64,000 nt of DNA from Verrucomicrobiia bacterium (GCA_019634635.1 JAHCBB010000005.1:62001-126000), one strand, 5' to 3'; positions 18,541 through 29,114 are shown, counted from the stretch's first letter. A program made the numbers and translations. Notes: generated by a model not told the origin, from the letters alone.

Positions 18541-21000
18541 TCAGGGGCGATCTGGAGCTGGGGGCATCCCGTCCCCAAGGAAACGCACGAGGAACGCGAC
18601 CACCGCGGCATTCGAGTCCGCGTCCGGATCATGAGCGGCACGATGGGTCATCGCCACGCGGTCGGTGACGCCAAGGACTGCATGAACGTCACGCAGATGA
18701 TTCAGGGTCTGCCACCGTTGAGGCGGGTCCTCCGATCCGCCCGAGACCAGCAGCGGCCGCGGGGCCGTGAGGGCGAGCACCTCGTGCAGATCGTGGCCGG
18801 CGGCGACCAGTTCGCGGTACGCCCCGGTGCGGGGGTTCCCGGAGCTCACCAGCCCGGGTGACCGGACGCTCCCGGGGTCGCGGCCGAGATACCAGGGCTC
18901 CCAGTAATTGACGCCGGGACGCGCCTCGTCGAACGCGATCCCCGGGTCGCTGACCGCGGTGCAGGCGAACCCTTCATCCCACGCGGCCGCAAACAAGGCC
19001 CACTTGCCGCCATAACTATGCCCGACCAGGCCGATCCGTGTGGGATCCACCTCCGGCCGTGCCGCGAGTGCGGCCCGTGCGTTCGAGGCGGCGTGGGCCA
19101 GGAACAACAGCGGCTGGCATATGGCGCCGCCCATTTCCGGCTTTCGGGCGTCCCCACCGGGAGAGCCGATCGCCAGCGCGACAAATCCACGACGCGCCAG
19201 TTGCAGGGCATAGTCCCGGTGCTGCGAACTGTTGAGCCCCGCGCTCGTCTCCGGCTCATAAAATGGGACAACCACCGCCGGCATCGGACCGACCTGCGCG
19301 GGAATCAGCAGCCATCCCGGGACGGTCACGTCGCGGGCAAGGGGAACGCGAACGCGGTGTTGAGTGAAGGTTTCCCGGGCTTCGGATTCGAGGACCTCCA
19401 AGGTCGGGGAGCGCAGCGGCCCGGGAGGACGCCCGGCGATGGCCTCCCATTCCCCAAGAATCTCCGCGCGGCGACGGTTCCAGTCCGCCGGCGTTTCGAC
19501 CCGGGAGCCGTCGCGAAATTGAAGCGGTGACCGGTGATGACCCCGCTCCCCGGCGAGTTCTGGCGGCGGGACGAACGCGCGCTCCAGATCCACCGGCCTG
19601 GATTGCGGATCCACCGAGACCACCACACGCGCGTACCGGGTCAACGGCGGCGTTCCGGAATCGGTGGCCGACAGGATCAGGTGAACCGTTTCGGGTGTCG
19701 TCACTTCGGGGGCGGCGAACCGCAGCGCCCCCTCCCCGCCCGACCAGGGGCCTACCGGCCCTCGATAGGTACCCGCCTCCGGATACGGCTCCCACCGAAA
19801 GGTCAACGGGTCACCATCCGGATCCGATGAATCCACTGCTGTAAGAAACACCGATTCCCCCGGGGACAACCGGAGGAAAATCGGCAGGCCGGGGTTCGGG
19901 AATTCACGCGCGGAAGCCGGGTCCGGACCCAGGCGGACACGGATGATCGGAGGATGATTCGCTCCGTCGCGGGGCGCCACGCACCAGTCGAGGCGGGCAC
20001 GGAAGTCATTCTGCAGCGCCTCGGCCCACCGTCCGAGGGTGTGGTCGCGATGGGTGCTTCCCTGCCACGCATCCTTCCGATTGGCCCAGAAGTAGGGGCG
20101 CCCGGGCAGGGTTTCGTTCGGACCGTAACGTCCGCCCCAGCCGCCCCAGCCGGGTTGCCACGGGTGGTTGAGCCCGTTGGGCACCAGGTACAGAAATGTC
20201 ATCGAGTCGCCTTCCTTGGCCCAGTGCGTGGTGTTGGTCGGGTACAGGGCGCCCAGCGGTCCGTGTCCTGTCCGCACATCGCGCTCCAGGTCGAATCCCC
20301 CCGCCCGCGCGGTGAGAGCCGGGAAGCGATGGTACCAGCGCCGCCCGTCCAGCGCCGGCCGGAAGGTGTCCACCCAGAGCGGGAACGGCGGATGGACTTC
20401 CGTGGTGTGCGGCCCGAAGGCGTCTGCGGAAGCCAGCCGCAGGCGCGACTTGAAGCGCGCGTACCCCTCGGGACCGCGCTCCTCCAGGACGCGATCGAGG
20501 GCGCGCCGCAGGTTGTTGGTGGCAGCCCCATGATCGGTCCCCCAGTCCGCATACCAGATCGGGCGGGGATCCGCGCGATCCACGACGGCGAGCAGGAGGT
20601 TGACGCCTTCCGTGGTGTCGTTGTCTCCAGACACCGTGACCGCCTCGAGCGCTTCCCGGGTCGGAAAGCGGGGGTCATGTTCGATGAGCCGGGGATGACA
20701 GTCACCGTATGCCGCCAGGAGACGCCGGACAATTCCGGGGCCCGTCCGCTCGGAGTTCCGGTTCTCGCCGTCGCGGGCATGCGCCCGATTCGCGATGATG
20801 CCTTCGACGTCCCATTCGTTGGCGTAGAGGAGGAAACGGACCAGCGACTGCTCGTCATCGGGATCGCCCCCGGCATCCGTTTCAATCACCACGCGCAGGC
20901 GCCCGGCATCCGGCTCCTGCGCGGCGGCGGCAGCCGTCGGCGGCAGAAGCAGCTGCACTGCGGCGAGCAGCCCTGCAGCGGTGGACAACACAGTCTTCAC
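18541..21000 (-). CDS. Secreted fusion: DUF1593 nucleoside-hydrolase-like domain plus alpha/beta hydrolase
   Basis: About 819 residues from a GTG at 21000 that opens a good signal peptide ([20 protein letters not shown]). Residues about 30-330 form a DUF1593 (Sde182-type) nucleoside-hydrolase-like domain with the metal-site motif [15 protein letters not shown] beta-sandwich region follows ([21 protein letters not shown]), as in Sde182 C-terminal domains. From about residue 480 the protein becomes an acetylxylan-esterase-like alpha/beta hydrolase with nucleophile GHSYGG, a probable acid Asp in SGGSEDPPQ and a His in the final AHDPDAD region. The order suggests a carbohydrate-active enzyme acting on plant-type polysaccharide outside the cytoplasm; the substrate is inference. 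A TTG at 21042 would add 14 residues. It is divergent from purL. Confidence 0.8.
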   Translation of the reverse strand: MKTVLSTAAGLLAAVQLLLPPTAAAAAQEPDAGRLRVVIETDAGGDPDDEQSLVRFLLYANEWDVEGIIANRAHARDGENRNSERTGPGIVRRLLAAYGDCHPRLIEHDPRFPTREALEAVTVSGDNDTTEGVNLLLAVVDRADPRPIWYADWGTDHGAATNNLRRALDRVLEERGPEGYARFKSRLRLASADAFGPHTTEVHPPFPLWVDTFRPALDGRRWYHRFPALTARAGGFDLERDVRTGHGPLGALYPTNTTHWAKEGDSMTFLYLVPNGLNHPWQPGWGGWGGRYGPNETLPGRPYFWANRKDAWQGSTHRDHTLGRWAEALQNDFRARLDWCVAPRDGANHPPIIRVRLGPDPASAREFPNPGLPIFLRLSPGESVFLTAVDSSDPDGDPLTFRWEPYPEAGTYRGPVGPWSGGEGALRFAAPEVTTPETVHLILSATDSGTPPLTRYARVVVSVDPQSRPVDLERAFVPPPELAGERGHHRSPLQFRDGSRVETPADWNRRRAEILGEWEAIAGRPPGPLRSPTLEVLESEARETFTQHRVRVPLARDVTVPGWLLIPAQVGPMPAVVVPFYEPETSAGLNSSQHRDYALQLARRGFVALAIGSPGGDARKPEMGGAICQPLLFLAHAASNARAALAARPEVDPTRIGLVGHSYGGKWALFAAAWDEGFACTAVSDPGIAFDEARPGVNYWEPWYLGRDPGSVRSPGLVSSGNPRTGAYRELVAAGHDLHEVLALTAPRPLLVSGGSEDPPQRWQTLNHLRDVHAVLGVTDRVAMTHRAAHDPDADSNAAVVAFLVRFLGDGMPPAPDRP

Positions 21001-21138
21001 TGGGATCGGCTGCAGCGTGACAGCCGGATCCCGCACCCTCAAGACACCTCACCGGGTGCCTCACCGCAGCTCCACAACGTCCTGAAGTCCTTGTCCGGCC
21101 CTGCGGGATCCCTAGTGTACCGACTCCCGTCGCGGGCC

Positions 21139-23490
21139 ATGCCCGCCGCCACGATGAACGAGCCTCACATCACCCCGGAACTGGTCGCCCGGCACAATCT
21201 CACCCCGGAGGAGTATGACCGGATCGTGACCCTCCTGGGCCGGACGCCTTCGTACACCGAGCTGGGCGTCTTCTCCGTGATGTGGTCCGAGCACTGCTCG
21301 TACAAGAATACGCGGCCGCTGCTGAAGCAGTTTCCCACGCGGGGGGACCGAATCCTGGTGGGCGCCGGGGAGGAGAATGCCGGGATCATTGACGTCGGCG
21401 ACGGCATCGCCATCGCCTTCAAGATCGAGTCCCACAACCACCCCAGCGCCGTGGAACCCTTCCAGGGCGCGGCCACCGGGGTTGGAGGCATCCTGCGCGA
21501 CATCTTCACCATGGGGGCACGTCCGGTCGCCGCACTCAACTCGCTGCGCTTTGGGAACCTTGAGAACCCGGAGGTCCGCCGCCTGTTCGCCGGAGTGGTC
21601 TCCGGCATCGCCCATTACGGCAACTGCTTCGGGGTCCCCACCCTGGCCGGAGAGGTGGCCTTCGACGCCAGTTACGAAGGCAATCCGCTGGTCAATGCCT
21701 TCGCCCTCGGCGTGCTGCGCCACGAACAGATCACCCGCGGGGCGGCCCGCGGGGTCGGGAACCCGGTGTTCTATGTGGGACCGGCGACCGGGCGCGACGG
21801 CCTCGCCGGGGCGGCCTTTGCCTCGCAGGACCTCACGGAGGCATCGGCCGAGCAGCAGCGCGGGGCCGTGCAGGTCGGGGACCCGTTCATGGAAAAGCTC
21901 GTCTGCGAGGCCTGTCTGGAGCTGCTGGCCACCGGAGTGGTGGCCGGGATGCAGGACATGGGCGCCGCCGGGCTCACCTGCTCCACCTGCGAGACCGCTG
22001 CGCGCGCGGGCACCGGCATCGAAATCGAGCTCGATCGCGTGCCCCAGCGCGCGCCCGGCATGACCTCCTATGAGATCATGCTCTCCGAGTCCCAGGAACG
22101 GATGCTGGTGGTGGTGCAGCGGGGTCACGAGGAGGTGGTCCGGCGGATCTTCGACAAATGGGATCTGCCATGGGCGGAGATTGGTGTGGTGACCGACACG
22201 GGCCGGATGCGGGTGCGCCACGGCGGCCGGGTCGTGGTGGATCTCCCGGCGCGCAGCCTCGCGGACGAGGCCCCGGTGTATCAGCGCGAGGCCCGGGAAC
22301 CGGCGGCGCAGGCGGCGGTGCGCGCCTTTCGCCTCGACGGCATCGCCGACACGGCGGATCCCGCCGCCGATCTGATGGGTCTGTTGGCCAACCCGACCCT
22401 CGCATCGAAGAACTGGGTCTACCGCCAGTACGACCACATGGTGCGCGACGGCTCCGTGGTGTGTCCCGGAAGCGACGCCGCCGTGATCCGCATCAAAGCC
22501 GATTCGCTCCCGGTGATGGGCGCCGAACTGGCCGGACGCGTGGGCAGCCGCCCGGTTCCCGAGAAGTACGTGGCCTTCACCGCGGACTGCAACGCCACGC
22601 ACGTGCTCCTGGACCCCTACGAGGGCGGGAAGGCCGCGGTGGTAGAGGCCTGCCGCAACCTGGCCTGCACGGGTGCCGTACCGCTCGGCGCCACGGACAA
22701 CCTCAATTTTGGAAACCCGCACAACCCGGAGATTTTCTGGCAGCTCAGGGAATCCGTGCGGGGCCTCGCGGAGGCCTGCAAGGCCCTGGGGGCCCCGGTC
22801 ACCGGGGGCAATGTCTCGCTCTACAACCAGACGACCACCGCCGGCGCCATTGATCCCACGCCAACCGTTGCCGTGGTCGGCCTGATCGAGGACCCGCAAC
22901 ACATCACCACGCAGTGGGTCAAGGAGTCCGGCGACGTCCTGGTGCTGCTCGGCGGTATCGTGGATCCCGCCGATCCATTGCAGGGACTCGGCGGCAGCGC
23001 CTTCCTGAAGTCCCGGCATGGGCTGAAGACCGGCCTGCCGCCGCGCGTGGACCTCGCCGCCGCCGCCGTCCTGCACACCACGCTGATCGGCCTGATCCGC
23101 GAGGGGGTGATCCGCAGCGCCCACGATTGCAGTGACGGCGGCTTGGCGGTCGCCCTGGCGGAGTGCTGTTTCGGGCAGCCAGTGGCCCGGGAAACGTTTC
23201 GTTTCCTTGGGGCCAGCGTGGACCTGACCGCGTTGCCCGAGGCGGTCGCTTCGCGACTGGACGCCCTGTGGTTCGGCGAGGCGCAGAACCGGGTGGTTGT
23301 GAGCGTCGCGGCCGACGACGCCGGCCGGGTCGTGAAGCAGGCATCCATCATGGGGGTTCCGGCCGCCATCATCGGCACGGTGGGCGGCGACGCCCTGTCC
23401 ATCACCACGCGTATGGGAACGGTTTCAATACCGGTAGCCGCCCTGCATGATCCGTGGTGGAACACGATCGCCCGGAAGATGGCCGGTTGA
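21139..23490 (+). CDS. purL: Phosphoribosylformylglycinamidine synthase subunit PurL
   Basis: 783 residues, the small-type PurL that works with PurS and PurQ in the fourth step of purine synthesis. Motifs: [20 protein letters not shown] near the N-terminus, [22 protein letters not shown] (ATP and substrate binding), [15 protein letters not shown], and [12 protein letters not shown] in the second AIR-synthase-like half. No PurS or PurQ is in the window; purC lies 3 kb downstream on the other strand. An ATG at 21154 ([10 protein letters not shown]) is an equally plausible start. The reading frame is open far upstream on this strand, but that part is antisense to the fusion hydrolase gene and is not used. 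Confidence 0.95.
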   Translation: MPAATMNEPHITPELVARHNLTPEEYDRIVTLLGRTPSYTELGVFSVMWSEHCSYKNTRPLLKQFPTRGDRILVGAGEENAGIIDVGDGIAIAFKIESHNHPSAVEPFQGAATGVGGILRDIFTMGARPVAALNSLRFGNLENPEVRRLFAGVVSGIAHYGNCFGVPTLAGEVAFDASYEGNPLVNAFALGVLRHEQITRGAARGVGNPVFYVGPATGRDGLAGAAFASQDLTEASAEQQRGAVQVGDPFMEKLVCEACLELLATGVVAGMQDMGAAGLTCSTCETAARAGTGIEIELDRVPQRAPGMTSYEIMLSESQERMLVVVQRGHEEVVRRIFDKWDLPWAEIGVVTDTGRMRVRHGGRVVVDLPARSLADEAPVYQREAREPAAQAAVRAFRLDGIADTADPAADLMGLLANPTLASKNWVYRQYDHMVRDGSVVCPGSDAAVIRIKADSLPVMGAELAGRVGSRPVPEKYVAFTADCNATHVLLDPYEGGKAAVVEACRNLACTGAVPLGATDNLNFGNPHNPEIFWQLRESVRGLAEACKALGAPVTGGNVSLYNQTTTAGAIDPTPTVAVVGLIEDPQHITTQWVKESGDVLVLLGGIVDPADPLQGLGGSAFLKSRHGLKTGLPPRVDLAAAAVLHTTLIGLIREGVIRSAHDCSDGGLAVALAECCFGQPVARETFRFLGASVDLTALPEAVASRLDALWFGEAQNRVVVSVAADDAGRVVKQASIMGVPAAIIGTVGGDALSITTRMGTVSIPVAALHDPWWNTIARKMAG

Positions 23491-23502
23491 CCGGACGCGA
23501 CC

Positions 23503-23649
23503 TCAGGAAACCCCGGCGCGGACCGCGGCAGCCATCGCCTGAAGCAACCGGGTCCACGAACGCGATTCCCACCCGTGCCGCTCGCCGGCCGCAAACTCGA
23601 TCCGCGCCTCCGCTGGCGGATCAGGCGCACGGAGGAAATCATTGAGCAA
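23503..23649 (-). other. Short open frame downstream of purL, possible remnant
   Basis: The 260-base gap between purL and the HNH gene has one protein-like minus-strand frame, open from about 23684 to a TGA at 23503. With a TTG at 23649 it would encode 48 residues (for example IEFAAGERHGWESRSWTRLL, ending AAVRAGVS). There is no ATG or GTG start in frame before the upstream stop. It could be the tail of a truncated gene. I do not recognise the family. Confidence 0.25.
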
Positions 23650-23752
23650 CCGCGTGGCCTCATCGCGGGATTGTTCACACGTTGTTCACGGCGCGACATT
23701 GACTTCAGACCCGGGGTCGGTTACTGCACCGCGCAAGTTTTTGGGAGGTTGC

Positions 23753-24382
23753 ATGAGCCCGGCGTTGGACCATCAGGTACTCGTGCTCAACCGCCTCTGG
23801 CAGGCCGTGAACGTCTGCTCGGTGCGGCGGGCGCTGACGCTGCTGTTTGAGGGCCACGCGCAGGTCGTCTGGGGGGACGCGGAGGGCGAGTTTCGGACCT
23901 TCAGCTTCACGCAGTGGCGGGACTTTGGAGGCGGGGCGCACGATTCGCAGACCGACGACACCGTGGCCACGGTCTCTTTTCGAATCCGGGTGCCACGGGT
24001 GATCCTGCTGATGGTGTTCGACCGTCTGCCCCGTAAAGAGGTCAAATTCACCCGGCATAACATCTTCGAGCGCGACCGCAACACCTGCCAGTTCTGCGGC
24101 AACGTCTTCGACCGTCGGGATCTCAATCTCGACCACGTGGTGCCCCGCGACCGCGGGGGGCCGACCACTTGGGAGAACATCGTTTGCTCGTGCATCCCGT
24201 GCAATACGCGCAAGGCCAACCGAACACCCGTTGAGGCGGGCATGCGCCTGATTCGGAAGCCCAAGCGGCCGAAGTGGAGGCCGTTCGTCCAGGTCAGCTT
24301 CGGGGCGCCCGTCCACGAATCGTGGAGGCACTTCCTCGACATCGCGTACTGGAACGTGGAACTCGGCGAAGACGTGGGTTAG
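23753..24382 (+). CDS. HNH endonuclease family protein
   Basis: 209 residues. The N-terminal half (VLVLNRLWQAVNVCSVRRAL) and the C-terminal HNH domain match the widespread small HNH proteins with two CxxC pairs. Visible pairs are CQFCG and CSCIPCN, with LDHVVPRDRGG between them supplying the His and Asp of the HNH core. Such proteins are putative DNA nucleases, often chromosomal and with no known defence role. The ATG at 23753 has a strong Shine-Dalgarno (GGGAGG, five bases upstream) and overrules a longer frame from 23642. It is convergent with the cytochrome gene, 21 bases apart. Confidence 0.9.
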   Translation: MSPALDHQVLVLNRLWQAVNVCSVRRALTLLFEGHAQVVWGDAEGEFRTFSFTQWRDFGGGAHDSQTDDTVATVSFRIRVPRVILLMVFDRLPRKEVKFTRHNIFERDRNTCQFCGNVFDRRDLNLDHVVPRDRGGPTTWENIVCSCIPCNTRKANRTPVEAGMRLIRKPKRPKWRPFVQVSFGAPVHESWRHFLDIAYWNVELGEDVG

Positions 24383-24403
24383 CGGGGCGAAGCACCACGC
24401 TCC

Positions 24404-26320
24404 CTACTCCCGCAACCGGACCGGGCGATCGTCTCGCAGTTTGAGCAGCTGAAAGACACGGTGGTCCATCGTCACTTCGGGGCCCGGGTGGACCTGGACT
24501 TCGCCGGGAATCTCCAAGGCCGGGTGGTTCGGCGCCGGATCTTCCCGCCAGGCCCTCCAGACCTGCTCCCATGCCGGAGCCCGCCCGGCAGGATCGGCCA
24601 CATAGTCATATCCCGCCGGCGTCAACTGGCTGGTCGCCCTGAGCGACCGTTCGGCCACGCATCGCACCGCCGCATAAGGATCATCCAGCAGGATGCCCAG
24701 CACCGGTGAAACCCACGAAGCGCCGGACGCCTCCCGGGCCGGCGGCCATCCGAAATGCCAGGCCATCAGCGCGCGCTGACCGGCATCCCCGGAAAGCGCG
24801 AGGTGGACGGCATCCGCCACCGTGGACTGGGTATCGTCCAGGGCCGGAATCGGATGACCATACCACCCGGCAAGATGTTGCGCGGTCCACGCGAGGGTCT
24901 TGTCAAGATGACAAAGGTTGCAGGCATTGGGCCGCCCCGTCGCGAGTGCGTCTGAAACCCTGGGGCTGCTCACCTGATGGCTGCGGATGGCGCTCAACAC
25001 TCCGTAGGTCGTATGCGGCATGTGGCAGTTGTAACATTCGTTGCCGGGGGATCCCGCAAGGTGATGAGTGTGGGCGGTCAATGCGGCGGGATCGCGGTAG
25101 GCCTCGTGACACTGGGTACAGGCGCGATGGTCGGTCCGGTTCCGGGCCAGCAGGTCGTTGGGATCGCTGTCGTGGATGGAATGGCACGATAGGCAGGAGA
25201 AGCGGCCACCCCGGAAGCAGGGGGACTGTTCAATGCCGTTGAACTCGCGTCCGCTGACCCGGCCCATGCCATCACTCCAGAAGTAGTCCGCCAGCAGGTT
25301 GGGATGCTGCTCCAGATACTCGCGCAAGCCGGGGATGCGGTCCGTGCGCGAAGGCTGGATGAGCGGCGTGGTGGCCTCCAGGGAGTCGCCCGGACGGAAG
25401 CGGAAGCCGGCCTCGCGCCACGATTCGCTCCGGTCAATCCACTTCATGGAATGACAGAACCCGCAGGTCTCCGAGGCCCGGACCGGGTCCATTTTCTCCG
25501 GATGCAGAATCTCGGACCGAAGGGTCGCGGCATCCGGCCCGGGGGCGTCATGGCCTGCGGCGAGACGTGCCTCGACGTGGCGCCGGGCGGGACCGTGGCA
25601 GGCCTCGCAGGAGATCCCCAGCTCGGCAGCCCGCGTGTCCATGTGGCGGCGGACGGAGTCCACCCGCGGCTCGATGGCTGTCGCATGGCAGCGGCTGCAC
25701 ATCACGTTCCAGACCTCGGCCTGATGCCCGGCGCCGGGAGGTCGAATGAAGGTGGTTTGCCTGGGCACCCAGCGCTCCTCGGGGATCAGCCAGGTGAACG
25801 GGAATCCAAGCTGGGTGTTTCCGGACCCGCCGGGCACCCAGAACACCTGCATGTGGTGGGATCCGGTGACGAGTCCCATCCGGGTATCGAGGACCGCGGG
25901 CGGGTCATCCGGCGACCCATCCGGGGCTGGCTTCTCCATCCGCACTCGAAGTTCCTCCCCCTCACGGCTCAGATGAAACCGGAGGTCGCCCTGGACCAAG
26001 GTCACGTTGTCGAAATCCGCCTTCACCGTCTCCGGGGTCGCGAACTGGGTCATGGTGCGATGGTACCCGCGGTGCCAACTCGTAAATTGTTCCTCGTGAC
26101 AGGACCGGCACGACGCGGACCCGACGTAGCCGTCAGGTCCCCCCTCCCGGGGCAGGCTGTCCCGGAAATCATCCCCGATCCACGGCTCCGTCGGGGCAAT
26201 CGCAGCAGCTCCGGGATCCGGGACCGACACCACGGAATTGTCGTCGCGACCGCAACCGCCAACCAGCCCGAGGATCCCGGCCGCCACACCGAGGGCGAAC
26301 GATCGAAGACGGGAGGCCAT
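24404..26320 (-). CDS. Multihaem (eight CxxCH) cytochrome c lipoprotein
   Basis: 638 residues. The signal peptide ends in LGLVGGCG, a lipobox, so the mature protein is probably anchored by a lipid. Eight haem motifs are seen in order: CRSCH, CSRCH, CEACH, CGFCH, CLSCH, CTQCH, CYNCH and CNLCH, spread over residues about 50-455. The arrangement resembles cytochrome c554/octahaem-type proteins. The last 170 residues have no haem sites and contain helical, HEAT-like stretches (VSPVLGILLDDPYAAVRCVAERSL). Likely role: periplasmic or surface electron transfer; the partner is unknown. The neighbours (HNH nuclease, purC) give no clue. Confidence 0.88.
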   Translation of the reverse strand: MASRLRSFALGVAAGILGLVGGCGRDDNSVVSVPDPGAAAIAPTEPWIGDDFRDSLPREGGPDGYVGSASCRSCHEEQFTSWHRGYHRTMTQFATPETVKADFDNVTLVQGDLRFHLSREGEELRVRMEKPAPDGSPDDPPAVLDTRMGLVTGSHHMQVFWVPGGSGNTQLGFPFTWLIPEERWVPRQTTFIRPPGAGHQAEVWNVMCSRCHATAIEPRVDSVRRHMDTRAAELGISCEACHGPARRHVEARLAAGHDAPGPDAATLRSEILHPEKMDPVRASETCGFCHSMKWIDRSESWREAGFRFRPGDSLEATTPLIQPSRTDRIPGLREYLEQHPNLLADYFWSDGMGRVSGREFNGIEQSPCFRGGRFSCLSCHSIHDSDPNDLLARNRTDHRACTQCHEAYRDPAALTAHTHHLAGSPGNECYNCHMPHTTYGVLSAIRSHQVSSPRVSDALATGRPNACNLCHLDKTLAWTAQHLAGWYGHPIPALDDTQSTVADAVHLALSGDAGQRALMAWHFGWPPAREASGASWVSPVLGILLDDPYAAVRCVAERSLRATSQLTPAGYDYVADPAGRAPAWEQVWRAWREDPAPNHPALEIPGEVQVHPGPEVTMDHRVFQLLKLRDDRPVRLRE

Positions 26321-26386
26321 GCGCTCTACATGCGCGAAACAGCGGTCGCTGGCAACCGGCGGGTGTCCGCGCGTCGGGGTCGGCGG

Positions 26387-27286
26387 TCACCCGGCGTCCA
26401 GGGGGCGACCGGTCAGGCGGGCGAAGGCCTCGAGATACTTTTCCTGGGTGCGCGCCACCACGTCCGGAGGCAGGGCGGGCGCCGGGGGGGTCTTGTCCCA
26501 TTCCAGCGACTCCAGGTAGTCGCGCACGAACTGCTTGTCGTAGCTCGGCTGCGCGCTTCCCGGACGGTAGGCGTCGGCCGGCCAGAACCGGGACGAGTCG
26601 GGCGTGAGCACCTCGTCAATCAGCAGCAACCGGCCGCTGTGCAGCCCGAACTCGAACTTGGTGTCGGCAATGAGGATGCCCCGGGCCCGGGCATGTTCCC
26701 GGGCGACGCCATAGAGGCGCAGGCTCAGGTCACGCACCCGGGCGGCCAGCTCGGGACCCACCATCGCCTCCGCCTGCGCAAAACTGATGTTTTCGTCGTG
26801 CCCGGTCTCCGCCTTGGTCGCCGGCGTGAACGCCGGCTCGGGGAGTTCTCCGCACTCGGGAATTCCGGAGGGCAGGCGCCGGCCGCAGAGCGTCTGCGAC
26901 GCGCGGTATTCCTTCCATCCCGAGCCGGCCAGATAGCCCCGGACCACGCACTCGATGGGCAGCGGAGCCGCCTTGCACACGATCATGCTGCGCCCCGTCA
27001 GAACGGAGGCGAAGGGCGTTAGGGCGGTCGGCAAAGGATCCGCGGCGCGTGCAATGCGGTGGTTGGGCAGCCACGACTCGGTGAGGTCAAACCAGAAATG
27101 CGACAGCCGGGTCAGCACCTCGCCCTTGCGCGGAATCCCATTGGGCATCACGCAGTCGAAGGCGGAGATCCGGTCGGTGGCCACGAACAACAGGCGGTCA
27201 CCAAGGTCGAACACCTCCCGGACCTTGCCGGACTTCAGCCGGGGAATTCCGGGCAGATCCAATTGAAGCAATGGTGTGTCGCTCAC
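26387..27286 (-). CDS. purC: Phosphoribosylaminoimidazolesuccinocarboxamide synthase (SAICAR synthase)
   Basis: 299 residues, normal for the longer bacterial/fungal-type PurC. Motifs: KSGKVREVFDLGDRLLFVATD (nucleotide-binding start), RISAFDCVMPNGIPRKGEVL, ECVVRGYLAGSGWKEY, and ILIADTKFEFG followed by LIDEVLTPDSSRFWP. The enzyme joins aspartate to CAIR with ATP in purine synthesis. The ATG at 27286 gives a natural start (MSDTPLLQLDLPG). The gene is divergent from the Nif3-like gene about 190 bases away. Confidence 0.96.
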   Translation of the reverse strand: MSDTPLLQLDLPGIPRLKSGKVREVFDLGDRLLFVATDRISAFDCVMPNGIPRKGEVLTRLSHFWFDLTESWLPNHRIARAADPLPTALTPFASVLTGRSMIVCKAAPLPIECVVRGYLAGSGWKEYRASQTLCGRRLPSGIPECGELPEPAFTPATKAETGHDENISFAQAEAMVGPELAARVRDLSLRLYGVAREHARARGILIADTKFEFGLHSGRLLLIDEVLTPDSSRFWPADAYRPGSAQPSYDKQFVRDYLESLEWDKTPPAPALPPDVVARTQEKYLEAFARLTGRPLDAG

Positions 27287-27473
27287 CGGCGCAGCCTAGG
27301 GCGGGAGCTCCGCTGCTGGCGAGCCCGTGCGGGCCAGCCTCGCCGCACCGGCCGGGTGTCGAACCGGGAGTTTCCGGGATCCCATCCGGGACCATCCCAT
27401 CCTGGCAGGAACCGCCGACGGACCGCCAGAAGGAGAGCTTCCGCGTCCACCCCTTCCACGGCACGATCCGGCC

Positions 27474-28244
27474 ATGCGTTCCGTTGCACTGACCGCTCTG
27501 GTGCGCCACTGCACCCGACGGCTGCGTCCCGAGACCTTCACCGACTACGACGGCGCGGTGAACGGTCTGCAGTTCGAGAACCGCGGACGCGTCCACAAGA
27601 TCGCGGCAGCCGTGGACGGTTCGCTGACGGTGGTTCGAAAGGCCGCGGAGAGCGGTGCCGACCTGCTGCTGGTCCACCACGGGATGTTCTGGAGCCCGGG
27701 CGTGCCATGGACCGGACGCCGCGCGGAACTGATCCGCGTCCTCGTCGCCGCCGACCTGGCGGTGTATTCGCAGCACCTCCCACTGGATGGCCACCCGGTG
27801 TTGGGCAACGCGGCGCAATTGGCGCGCGCCCTCGGATTCACCAGGCTGCGGCCCTTTTTTACCGGCCGGGGAGGAGCGTTCCTTGGAGTGCAGACCGTGC
27901 TCAGGCGTCCGCTGGCGCGGATGGCGCTGGCCGGACGGCTTGCGACGCTCCTTGGCACCCCGCCCCGCGTGCTGTCGGGCGGACCCGAAGCCTGCCGTCG
28001 CATCGGCATCTGCACCGGCGGTGCGGGATCGGAGCTCGCCACGGCACATCGGGAGGGGGTGGACACCCTGATCACGGGCGAGGGACCGCATTGGACTCAT
28101 GCGTTGTCCGAGGACCTCGGGATCAACGCGCTCTACGGCGGCCACTACGCCACGGAGACGTTCGGCGTGAAGGCGCTGGCCGCCGAGTTGTCCGGCACAT
28201 TCCGCATCCCGTGGATCTACGTGGACCATCCCAGCGGTCTTTGA
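27474..28244 (+). CDS. Nif3-like dinuclear metal centre protein
   Basis: 256 residues. NIF3/YbgI family features are visible: VNGLQFENRG near the start, LLLVHHGMFW (metal-binding His pair), YSQHLPLDGHPVLGN, and a C-terminal GEGPHWTHALSEDLGINALYGGHYATE with the second metal-binding His and Glu residues. The family is often listed as a GTP cyclohydrolase I type 2 homologue, but that activity is doubtful. The ATG at 27474 is chosen over a longer open frame from 27327. The stop overlaps a possible TTG start of the next gene. Confidence 0.92.
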   Translation: MRSVALTALVRHCTRRLRPETFTDYDGAVNGLQFENRGRVHKIAAAVDGSLTVVRKAAESGADLLLVHHGMFWSPGVPWTGRRAELIRVLVAADLAVYSQHLPLDGHPVLGNAAQLARALGFTRLRPFFTGRGGAFLGVQTVLRRPLARMALAGRLATLLGTPPRVLSGGPEACRRIGICTGGAGSELATAHREGVDTLITGEGPHWTHALSEDLGINALYGGHYATETFGVKALAAELSGTFRIPWIYVDHPSGL

Positions 28245-28258
28245 CCCCCCCGACCGCC

Positions 28259-29020
28259 GTGCTTCCGGACTTTTCCACGACCGAATGGGGCGTGGCGGTG
28301 CTGGCCGCGATGGGCATCGGCATTTCCAAAGCCGGTCTTCCCGGCCTCAGCCTGCTGCATGTCGTCCTGTTCGCCGGGTTGTTCCCGGGAATGGCCTCGA
28401 CCGGAGTGGTCCTCCCGATGCTGATCGCAGGAGATCTCGGTGCGGTGGCGCTCTTCCGGCGCCACGCGCGCTGGGACTCGATTGTGCGCACGCTGCCTCC
28501 GGCCGTGATGGGCGTGGGGTTGGGCTGGGCCCTGATGCGATGGTCCCAGGCGCAGGAGGGACCGGGCGTGGGGTTCAATCCCGTGATCGGCACCATCGTG
28601 CTTGGCCTCGCCGTATTGCAACTGATGCGGATGTGGCGGCCAGCATGGCTGTCCGGCATCCCGAACAGCCGAGCCTTTGCCTGGGCCCTCGGGCTGCTGG
28701 CAGGAATCACCACCATGGTGGCCAATGCGGGAGGCCCGGTGATCGCGCTGTATCTGCTGGCCGTGGCGCTGCCCAAGGAGGCGTTCGTGGGCACGGGCGC
28801 GTGGTTCTTCCTGCTGATCAACCTCGTCAAGGTACCCTTCAGCCTGCACCTCGGCCTGATCACGGGTCCGTCGCTGGCCTTCAATGCCCTGCTGTTGCCC
28901 GTGATTGCGGCGGGACTGCTGCTTGGACGCTGGGTGGTCATCCGCCTGCCCCAGCGAACCTTCGACACCCTGATCCTACTCTTCGCCCTTGGTGCCGCCG
29001 CGCGGTTGCTGGCCTTCTGA
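28259..29020 (+). CDS. TauE/SafE family permease (first copy)
   Basis: About 253 residues made of alternating hydrophobic helices, with the family repeat seen as GIGISKAGLPGLS in the first half and ITTMVANAGGPVIALYLLA in the second. These proteins are proposed to export sulfite, sulfoacetate or related anions. The GTG at 28259 gives a standard start (VLPDFSTTEWGV). A TTG at 28241 would overlap the Nif3-like stop. It lies tail to tail with the CoA-disulfide reductase-rhodanese gene of the sulfur cluster, so a sulfur role is plausible but not shown. Confidence 0.88.
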   Translation: MLPDFSTTEWGVAVLAAMGIGISKAGLPGLSLLHVVLFAGLFPGMASTGVVLPMLIAGDLGAVALFRRHARWDSIVRTLPPAVMGVGLGWALMRWSQAQEGPGVGFNPVIGTIVLGLAVLQLMRMWRPAWLSGIPNSRAFAWALGLLAGITTMVANAGGPVIALYLLAVALPKEAFVGTGAWFFLLINLVKVPFSLHLGLITGPSLAFNALLLPVIAAGLLLGRWVVIRLPQRTFDTLILLFALGAAARLLAF

Positions 29021-29114
29021 GCGGTCGGAGAACCCGGGGCCGCGCGGATCGGCAGAAGGTGGTGAATTCCACGAGGGATTCGGGGCGGGCCACCGTTGGG
29101 TCGTGCCTCGTGGC

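Noticed and set aside
19954..21138. Plus-strand N-terminal extension of purL by 395 codons
   Set aside because: It is antisense to the secreted fusion hydrolase gene, and PurL similarity begins at about 21139-21154.
27059..28258. Long plus-strand frame upstream of the first TauE/SafE gene
   Set aside because: It lies antisense to purC and over the Nif3-like gene in another frame. It has Arg/Gly/Pro-rich translation. Only its last 253 codons are family-like.
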